Below are positions 7,063 to 13,168 of a DNA stretch of 13,168 bases, in pieces (the first letter of the stretch is position 1; each line of letters opens with the position of its first letter). The position numbers and the translations under genes were made by a program. The DNA lies in contig JAJDFU010000534.1 of the NCBI GenBank assembly GCA_020528935.1, positions 1-13,168 on the forward strand, written 5' to 3'. Under the pieces are notes generated by a model. The model saw nothing but the letters and a program-made list of their open reading frames with translations. It ran no database searches and was not told the origin of the DNA. The DNA comes from Saprospiraceae bacterium (lineage in GTDB: Bacteria; Bacteroidota; Bacteroidia; Chitinophagales; Saprospiraceae).

Positions 7063-10000
7063 TTAGTTTCCGGAGGGATCGAACGGGCGCTTGAGGCCAA
7101 ACCACTTCAGCGTGCGTTCACCCAGGCCTTCAGCAGCCACATGGATGAGGTACACCCCGCTGGCTACCGGAATGCCTTTGTTGTTGCGCACATCCCACTC
7201 CAGGAAAGGCAGGCCCTGAGCACTCTGAATGCCCGAACCCCGGGGATTGAGCGGCTGCTCGTCCCGGTTGTATTGCCGGATGAACTTGCCGTCCAGGGTG
7301 TAAATGGTCACTACGCACTTGGCGGGCAAATTGGTGATGTACACCTTGTTCTCAAAGGTGGTGTTCTCGTACTCGGAATAGGCGTAGTAGGGATTGGGTA
7401 CTACGTTGATCATATCCAGGGCCGAGGCCACCTCTTCTCCTGCCAGCGGCGAGGGTTCCTTGCCGTCCAACTGGAAGCGATAGGTGGGATAACCGTCGTA
7501 TTCCCCCGTACCCACAGCCGTCTGGTACGGATTCTCCACGCGCAATTTCACCACTACATCCTCGGGCACGAGGCCGTCGGCATAGGACAGCATCTGCGTG
7601 CCGGGATTGGTCATGATCATTCCGGTCCAGGTGATGTCTTGCATCCCTTGCCAACGGAAGCTCTGCACGTTGAAGTCGAGCCATTGCTGCTGCAGGGCGC
7701 ATTCGTCATAAGGCGTACGAGTCACGTAAATGAAGTGCTGGCCGCCCACCATGTAGGGCGAGATGAAGCCCGAAAATCCGGAGCCGAACAGCACCTGATC
7801 CGTGGGGTTGAACATCATGTCGGCCCCGTTGCCCCGAACGTCGTTCAGCAGGGTACAAGCCGTAGAGTCGCCCAAGGATTCGAAGAGGACATCGCAGTCG
7901 TAGAAGGTGTTCTCCCCAAAGAAGATGTTGAGCCGTTGTCCCGTCTCCACGTCGATGGCATAGCCGGGGAACCAGGCCAGGCCGATCGAATCGTCATCTG
8001 TCGCCGCTTCGTCAATATCGGGCAGTCCGTCGCCATCCGCGTCTTCCTTGGTCACCGAGCGATCCGAGCGAATGCCGAAGTTGTCCACATCCGGATCGGC
8101 CTTGGGCAGCCCCTGCTGCTCAAAGAACCGGCTGTGGGTTTCCACCACGACGCAACGACTCCACAGGTCCTTATTGGAGGTGAAGACAATATCGACGTTG
8201 TTCAGATCGGCCATGCTGGTGTTCTCGCGCAGGGTCCGGGCACCCGGAATGAAGGTCCATTTGGGCGTCACGTAGAAGTCTTCCGGGTTTTCCGGTTCCC
8301 GCCAGTTGGCCAGGAAGAAGGGCGTAAAGATTTGGGGTTCCCCATTGAAGATGGTGAAATCCTGATTGGGATCGAAGACGGCATCCACGTCGTTCTCTTC
8401 GGTGAGAATGTAGCGGAAAGCCTGATTATCCAGGCCAATGCCTTCAATGGGGTCAAAGCCGTTGGGTATGCCGCGAAGCCATTGTTCACTGCCACCCGCG
8501 GGATAGATGATCTCGGTGCCGATCTTGCCGTTGTTGCGCGTAGTGCGACTACCGGGTTCTTCGGCCTGCCCTATGGTTATGGATATCCCGAATTCCGGTA
8601 TGATCTGCTCGTTCGGGCTGGCTATGGGTTTTTCGGAGACGATGACCGGGCTGTTGGGGTCGGTCAGGTTTCGAAGCTCCCAGTTGATGGTATCGTCGAG
8701 TATGTCGTTGCTCATGTCCTCATCAAAGAAGGTGAGCAGGAACTCGCCATCCACCACTTCCAGCGGATTGTACACTTGTACGTCGATCGGCCCCTGGCCG
8801 GGCTGGTAGGTCAGCTCGCCCTCGTAGGGCGTGCCGGGCTGCGACTGTGCCTCCAGCACCCCGGCGAAGGATTCGTCCGACAGGTTCAGGAAACTGCTGC
8901 CCGTACCCACGCCGTCCAGGCGCGTGATGATCGCGCCGTCGCCGTAGCTGGAGTTGAGTACGCGATCCACGGTGGGGCGGGGAATCACCGTGTAGAAGGG
9001 CAGGTTGCCGTCGCCAATGTTATCGCGTCCCTCCAGATAGGGTCGTTGCTGACCATCGGGCGGCACCACCCGCGGATCGAATTCCTGGTAATTGTTGTAC
9101 CCGTAGGCCAATACGGCATAGTAGTACTTTTTGTGGTTCACGAGCCGGGCATCGTTGTCGCCGAAGGCATCGGTGGTTATGCGGAAGGTATGCCGAATGC
9201 CACTGTCGCTGCCGTCTACCTGCTTGACAGGCACGAAGTAGGCCTCCGAGGTCGGGCTTTCATCGGCTTCCTCCCAGTTGAAGATGGTGGTCACCCCGTT
9301 GCGCACGTCCACCTTGGCGATCTCGCGCACCCGCGAGGGGTCGTCGCGCTCGTCGAGCGAAGCGCTCGGATCGGCAAACTGGAAAATGCGATAGCCCTCA
9401 AAGACGTAATTGGAGTCCACGATGCCCTGCGGCACGTTCAGTCCCCGCTCGGAGTATTCCTCATTGATGTTGTTGGACGGGGGATTGTTGGTCAGCACGG
9501 CAATGATCTCCCGGTCCAGCTCGATCCAGTCCACATCGGGGGCATCCGGGCCGTCCGGCAGGTTGAAACAGGCGTCGAACAGCGCCTGGGCCCGGTCATC
9601 GGCAGCCTGCAGGCGGCGGATATCCGGGCAGGGATAATCCAGATTGGGCACCCACACTGCACCGATGATCAGCTCATTGATGGCGCCGGGATCCAATCGG
9701 AAGGGCCCGGAAGCCTGGATGGTGCGGCGATCGTATTCGGGCAGGGTACTCTGCGTAGCCGACTGCGGGTGGCACATGGACCAGCCGTCCGGGTCGTTGG
9801 GAGGGTCCGTAAAGGCGTATTTGATGGGCTCACCGTCCTGATAGGCGTCGTCGCCAAAGGTAAAGGGCGTGCCGTCGCGCCAGGAGCCCGACAGATAGCG
9901 GTAGTATTCGATGAAGTTGTTGGGATCTGACGTGCCGGGAGGAGGGCTGTTGAACGCCTGATTGTTGTAATAGGTGAAGGAAGACATGCCCAATTCCTCG

Positions 10001-11127
10001 CCGAACTCATCCAGCGGACCGCGGAAGTAGTCGATGCCGATGATGGGAATTTCCGTGCAATAGGTATTGACCTCCTCGCAGGCGCAGCCCGAGATGCCGT
10101 CCACGGCGTCGGAATTGTAGGTATAGGCCAGGGAGCGGACGGTATCGCAGCCCACGTAATCGTCCTCGTAGCAGCCCAGGTCGGCGTCTACCCACATAGC
10201 GAAGAAGGTACTATCGATGGGCTCTACAGCGCGGTTGATGAGCTTGTAGCGCTGAAAGGTACTGTTGTTGAGTTCGTCGTTCGTTGCGTAGGCAAAGGCC
10301 TGCACCTGCACTTCCATCTGTATGGGGTCCGGCGCATTCGTCTGGCGGTGGACATCCCCGTTGTCGTTGTAGATCCAAAAGATCATTTCATCCGGAAACT
10401 GGGGATCGCGCGGGTCGCAGCCCCGGATCTCAATGATGGGGAAGTCGCCCAGTTCGGGATTATAGTCGCCGTCCTCATCGCGATCGAAGAAGCCGGCCAA
10501 TCCCTGCTTGGTATCGGGAAGCTCAAACTGCCATACGTCGAAGAAAAATTCATTCCCCCGGGCCGGCCAGCCTTTCACGCCGTTCGGGATAAGTGCCGGA
10601 TCGTAAGCAATGCCGGCATCCAGGGCTTCCTGGTAGAGGCGCAGGTGCTCGTCGATTTCATCGCCGGTCACCTTGAAAAAGCGATCCCAGTTGGTGCAGG
10701 TGTCCTGATTGGTGCCGCCCGTTTCGGGGTCGAGGGGGCCGGTGTAGAAGTCAAATCGACCGCTGTTGCGGCCGTACGTCTGGGCGGCTACTTTGAAGGT
10801 ACCACCGTCGTCGATGCCCCCCAGCCATACGGCGCCGGCAAAAATGGAAGACACCTCCGGCTGGCCGGGCGACACTTTGGGCACCACATACACGCCGTCT
10901 TCGCCGTTCCACCATACATCGCCGCCGGTGGAGAGAATAGCGCGCACATTGTTTACCTGTTGAAAGGTAAGATTGGTGGGGTTTTCGCATGCGGAGCGGA
11001 AGCCCAGGCGTTCTTCCTGGTTGGCTTCGGAAGCACTCTCCGGTTGAATGTCCGGACGGTAAGCCCAGGAAGCCGAGGCGAGCAGCAGTCCGAAGAGACT
11101 TAACATGCCGATTTTGACAGATCGCAT
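7063..11127 (-). CDS. Giant secreted protein with Por-secretion-like (FlgD/T9SS-type) C-terminal domain
   Basis: A 1354-residue exported protein of unknown molecular function. Residues 1-22 are a signal peptide. Residues about 48-520 form a large domain recurring in Bacteroidota surface proteins, as I recall it: NNVRAILSTGGDVWWNGEDG (59-78), FAGAVWLGG (96-104), a QAFAYATNDELNNSTF block (276-291) and DDYVGCDTVRSLAYTYNSD (322-340). Eleven of 16 cysteines lie before 521, including a C348/C350/C357 cluster, and none lie between 521 and 991. Two calcium-loop-like motifs occur: DRDEDGDYNPE (215-225) and DADGDGLPD (1029-1037). The C-terminus from about 1241 (VVPNPYYAY, then VTIYTLDGKFIRQY and ASGVYLIHV) is a FlgD/T9SS-type beta sandwich, but the final tail is atypical. 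The frame is open to 11412; ATG 11127 is chosen because it starts the signal peptide. It lies 38 bases after the TonB receptor stop and before the PorV-like gene. Confidence 0.9.
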   Translation of the reverse strand: MRSVKIGMLSLFGLLLASASWAYRPDIQPESASEANQEERLGFRSACENPTNLTFQQVNNVRAILSTGGDVWWNGEDGVYVVPKVSPGQPEVSSIFAGAVWLGGIDDGGTFKVAAQTYGRNSGRFDFYTGPLDPETGGTNQDTCTNWDRFFKVTGDEIDEHLRLYQEALDAGIAYDPALIPNGVKGWPARGNEFFFDVWQFELPDTKQGLAGFFDRDEDGDYNPELGDFPIIEIRGCDPRDPQFPDEMIFWIYNDNGDVHRQTNAPDPIQMEVQVQAFAYATNDELNNSTFQRYKLINRAVEPIDSTFFAMWVDADLGCYEDDYVGCDTVRSLAYTYNSDAVDGISGCACEEVNTYCTEIPIIGIDYFRGPLDEFGEELGMSSFTYYNNQAFNSPPPGTSDPNNFIEYYRYLSGSWRDGTPFTFGDDAYQDGEPIKYAFTDPPNDPDGWSMCHPQSATQSTLPEYDRRTIQASGPFRLDPGAINELIIGAVWVPNLDYPCPDIRRLQAADDRAQALFDACFNLPDGPDAPDVDWIELDREIIAVLTNNPPSNNINEEYSERGLNVPQGIVDSNYVFEGYRIFQFADPSASLDERDDPSRVREIAKVDVRNGVTTIFNWEEADESPTSEAYFVPVKQVDGSDSGIRHTFRITTDAFGDNDARLVNHKKYYYAVLAYGYNNYQEFDPRVVPPDGQQRPYLEGRDNIGDGNLPFYTVIPRPTVDRVLNSSYGDGAIITRLDGVGTGSSFLNLSDESFAGVLEAQSQPGTPYEGELTYQPGQGPIDVQVYNPLEVVDGEFLLTFFDEDMSNDILDDTINWELRNLTDPNSPVIVSEKPIASPNEQIIPEFGISITIGQAEEPGSRTTRNNGKIGTEIIYPAGGSEQWLRGIPNGFDPIEGIGLDNQAFRYILTEENDVDAVFDPNQDFTIFNGEPQIFTPFFLANWREPENPEDFYVTPKWTFIPGARTLRENTSMADLNNVDIVFTSNKDLWSRCVVVETHSRFFEQQGLPKADPDVDNFGIRSDRSVTKEDADGDGLPDIDEAATDDDSIGLAWFPGYAIDVETGQRLNIFFGENTFYDCDVLFESLGDSTACTLLNDVRGNGADMMFNPTDQVLFGSGFSGFISPYMVGGQHFIYVTRTPYDECALQQQWLDFNVQSFRWQGMQDITWTGMIMTNPGTQMLSYADGLVPEDVVVKLRVENPYQTAVGTGEYDGYPTYRFQLDGKEPSPLAGEEVASALDMINVVPNPYYAYSEYENTTFENKVYITNLPAKCVVTIYTLDGKFIRQYNRDEQPLNPRGSGIQSAQGLPFLEWDVRNNKGIPVASGVYLIHVAAEGLGERTLKWFGLKRPFDPSGN

Positions 11128-11165
11128 AACAGTGTATTGTTTAAGCGTTTTATGCACAAATTCAA

Positions 11166-13168
11166 TTAAAAGTTCACGATGGCCCCCAAATACGTTCTGC
11201 GGGGCAGGGTGAAAAAGTCCGGGTTGACCCGGGCCCAGCGATAGGAGGCCAGGTAGGCTTCCAGGTTCCGCGCAGAGCTCTGGATCTCGGCGATGCGCCG
11301 CTGGCCATCCGGCGTGCCGAGGAAGCCGTCGTCCGGAGGCCACCACGCAGACGTGTAAACGTTGACAACATTGCCGCGAACCGGCAGGCTTGGCACCCGG
11401 ATGGCACCGCAACGGCCCAACATAGCGGGAACAAGGAATTGCTTATCCACCCGGAGGTTGACCGTGATGTTGGCCGGCAGGCGGGCGCCGTTGATGGAAC
11501 CGTCGATGATGCGGCCACCCAGTTCGATGCCTTCCCGGCGCGGGGTGTAGGGCCGGCCGCTCACGAAGATTCCCTGCAGGTTGATGCCGAAGTTGGAGAG
11601 GATGTCCACGCCGCCGATGCGCGGGCCGTTGTAGCGGCGGCCGGAGCCGTAGCGGTAGTCGGCCGTGGCCACGATACGGTGGCGCTCATCAAAGTTGAGC
11701 GGCGCCAGGTCGCGCAGGTTGGTACCGCGGTTGGTCAGGCCGGCCTGCGAGTTGGGATCCGAGCCCGTACCATCGGCAAATTGCAGGGTGTAGTTGGCCT
11801 GCAGGGAGAAATTGCCGGTGCGGCGCAGGTCGTATTGCAGCGAAAAGCCCTTTACCGTACCGAAGTCCTGGTTGTCGTAGGTGGTGTATTCGCCCGAGGA
11901 GTTGCCGGCTACGAACTGGAAGGTGCGCAGCTGGATCATATCGCGCATCTCCTTGTAGTAGGCCGAGATCTTCAGGGCGGAGGTATTGGTGATCTTCTGC
12001 TGGAACCCGACCTCGTAGTCCACTGTCTTCTCCGGCAGCAGGTTCGGATTGTTCAGCGGGTTGCCCGCCGTAAACGAACGGTCCGGGAAGTTGAAGAACT
12101 GCAGCGGCGTCGCAATGGTGTTGGACGGCGGCCGTTGCACCAGCACATCGTAGTGGGCAAAGAAGTTGGCCTCATCGGAAATGGGGAACGAAAAGGCCAG
12201 ACGCGGCATGACGTTCACCTGTACTTCGTAATCCTCGAAGGAGGCATCCGGGTCGTAGTCGAATTGGCGGATGTAGTTGTTGTTGCCCCGGGCATTGGGA
12301 TCGAGGTAAACGGGATTCACCCGCCCGGTCTGTCCGAAAATGGCAAAGGGATCGTTCACCGGTGTGCCCTCGGCGGTAAACCAGTTGTCGCCGTTGCGGT
12401 AGGCCTGCACTGTCGAGCCTTCCTGATCGAGATACACCTTGTAGTCGCCACCCACATTGCCGGGGCGCTCGCCCCCGAATTCGGTGTGGTACTGATCGGC
12501 GCCCATGATCTCGTAGAGCGAGTAGGGGTCTTTAAGCACTTGGGTGTTGGCATCGTAGCGGTCCACCCGCACCCCTACCCGGAAGATGATGTCCCGGAAG
12601 GTAAACTTATCCTGCAGGTAGAAGGCCGTATAGATGGGCCGGTTGGGTGCCACCGGGAAGGTGCGCACCGGCGTGCCGTCCTCCAGGTTGCGCGTGGCAG
12701 TGAAGAAGTCTTCAAAATTCCCGTTGAACGGATTGCCCAGGTAATCGTAGCCGTAGTAGGCCAGCACGTCGCGCACCTCGCGCGCAGTAAACATATCCAG
12801 GCTCAGCAGGTCGGGATCCACGCCGTCCACGTTGACGAAGGTCGTATTGGAAACGCCCAGTTTCCGGCGCAGCTCCTTGTAGAAGACCGCCTCGGGGTCC
12901 GGCGCAATGGCTACGTCGTAGAGCGTGGCCTCGTCAATTTGCTGGCCGCCGATATTGATATCAAGGCCCGTAATTACGCCGATGCTGTCGGTCGCAGGCT
13001 GGCCGTCCTCATCGAAGGGAATACCCAGGATGTGATTGTTGGCCTGCTGGCGGGCGATGGTCCACAAGCTGAGCGGGTTAATGGAGTAGTTGCGCAGAGT
13101 ACGCTGCTCAAACCAGGCACCCAGTTCGATGGTGTGCCGGCCCTTGTCCCTGTCTCTTATACCAATCT
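11166..13168 (-). CDS. TonB-dependent outer-membrane receptor, N-terminus beyond window edge
   Basis: The C-terminal part (about 660 trustworthy residues) of a TonB-dependent receptor: a 22-strand outer-membrane barrel that normally imports a large or scarce substrate using TonB energy. The signal peptide, plug and any carboxypeptidase-like domain lie beyond the edge. Barrel features are plain: FYLQDKFTFRDIIFRVGVRVDRYD (around 12630-12550), PRLAFSFPISDEANFFAHYDVLVQRPP (12210-12130), PNLLPEKTVDYEVGFQQKI (12050-11990), LNFDERHRIVATADYRYG (11700-11650) and SLPVRGNVVNVY near 11390-11350. The protein ends in YLGAIVNF, the aromatic-terminated strand recognised by BamA. A TTG at 13067 is not a real start; the frame continues to the edge. 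The last 19 bases are probably adapter, so codons there are unreliable. It heads the operon with the giant secreted protein and the PorV-like protein. The substrate is unknown, and such operons may serve protein export instead of nutrient uptake. Confidence 0.92.
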   Translation of the reverse strand, partial: IGIRDRDKGRHTIELGAWFEQRTLRNYSINPLSLWTIARQQANNHILGIPFDEDGQPATDSIGVITGLDINIGGQQIDEATLYDVAIAPDPEAVFYKELRRKLGVSNTTFVNVDGVDPDLLSLDMFTAREVRDVLAYYGYDYLGNPFNGNFEDFFTATRNLEDGTPVRTFPVAPNRPIYTAFYLQDKFTFRDIIFRVGVRVDRYDANTQVLKDPYSLYEIMGADQYHTEFGGERPGNVGGDYKVYLDQEGSTVQAYRNGDNWFTAEGTPVNDPFAIFGQTGRVNPVYLDPNARGNNNYIRQFDYDPDASFEDYEVQVNVMPRLAFSFPISDEANFFAHYDVLVQRPPSNTIATPLQFFNFPDRSFTAGNPLNNPNLLPEKTVDYEVGFQQKITNTSALKISAYYKEMRDMIQLRTFQFVAGNSSGEYTTYDNQDFGTVKGFSLQYDLRRTGNFSLQANYTLQFADGTGSDPNSQAGLTNRGTNLRDLAPLNFDERHRIVATADYRYGSGRRYNGPRIGGVDILSNFGINLQGIFVSGRPYTPRREGIELGGRIIDGSINGARLPANITVNLRVDKQFLVPAMLGRCGAIRVPSLPVRGNVVNVYTSAWWPPDDGFLGTPDGQRRIAEIQSSARNLEAYLASYRWARVNPDFFTLPRRTYLGAIVNF
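13150..13168. other. Probable residual Tn5/Nextera mosaic-end adapter at contig end
   Basis: The final 19 bases read CTGTCTCTTATACCAATCT. The reverse complement of the 19-base Tn5 mosaic end used in Nextera libraries is CTGTCTCTTATACACATCT. The two agree at 17 of 19 positions, differing only by A and C exchanged at positions 14-15, and the match has exactly the adapter length and ends exactly at the window edge. Untrimmed adapter incorporated at a contig terminus is the simplest explanation. It does not break the TonB receptor frame, which is chance. Confidence 0.85.

Noticed and set aside
6757..9930. A 1057-codon open frame on the plus strand, opposite the giant secreted protein and the PorV-like gene.
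   Set aside because: It is antisense to two well-supported genes. Its translation is rich in G, V, H and Q with no recognisable domain, and it spans the stop and start of two real genes. Long antisense frames are expected in GC-rich coding DNA.
10348..11103. A 251-codon plus-strand frame opposite the N-terminal part of the giant secreted protein.
   Set aside because: It lies wholly inside a gene whose signal peptide and domain pattern are clear, and its translation resembles nothing I know.
11330..11460. An odd stretch in the TonB receptor (LGRCGAIRVPSLPVRG, then AWWPPDD) where related receptors usually have a VYLQVLNL-like strand followed by ATGNPDD.
   Set aside because: I looked for a pair of compensating frameshifts. 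Neither alternative frame restores the expected strand, and the frame stays open with good sequence on both sides, so it is treated as divergence.
1..13168. CRISPR arrays, tRNA or rRNA genes, insertion sequences, phage genes or defence systems.
   Set aside because: No direct-repeat array, transposase, integrase, nuclease-defence domain or RNA gene was seen; the window is housekeeping and envelope genes.

Overview
The window looks like a piece of a chromosome from a Bacteroidota bacterium, most likely a member of the Saprospiria (Lewinella/Haliscomenobacter-like). The reasons are an operon of TonB-dependent receptor, giant sorting-domain protein and PorV/PorQ-family protein, the lineage-typical families DUF4230 and DUF3108, and the absence of Shine-Dalgarno sequences before any start I checked. 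The DNA is fairly GC-rich by eye (not counted). The taxonomic call is inference; there is no rRNA or marker gene here. Ten protein genes fill almost the whole window and nine are on the minus strand. No gap reaches 300 bases. No tRNA, rRNA, CRISPR array or insertion sequence was seen.

Left part, minus strand, read right to left. DUF3108 (4148-3294) and DUF4230 (3291-2668) are separated by 2 bases, probably form one transcript and end at a likely intrinsic terminator (2650-2611). Two tandem proton-coupled oligopeptide transporter (POT/PTR2) genes follow. The first (2473-1055) is complete. The second (1016 to the left edge) is cut off after 338 residues.

Middle. ruvC (4297-4863) is the only plus-strand gene. 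It is divergent from the DUF3108 gene and convergent with a HIT-family hydrolase gene, and the two stop codons share the bases TTAA at 4860-4863. The HIT gene (5258-4860) lies 2 bases downstream of greA (5734-5261), so the two are probably one transcript.

Right part. A minus-strand operon enters from the right edge: a TonB-dependent outer-membrane receptor (partial), a 1354-residue secreted protein with a Por-secretion-like C-terminal domain, an intercistronic hairpin, a PorV/PorQ-family barrel, then a strong rho-independent terminator (5907-5868). These genes plausibly act together at the outer membrane: barrel, exported partner, and a PorV-type protein that could help deliver or anchor it. 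This module is the most interesting biology here, although its pieces are known families.

The last 19 bases (13150-13168) match the Tn5/Nextera mosaic end at 17 of 19 positions and finish exactly at the window edge. This is most simply leftover sequencing adapter at a contig end, so the final codons of the TonB receptor there should not be trusted.
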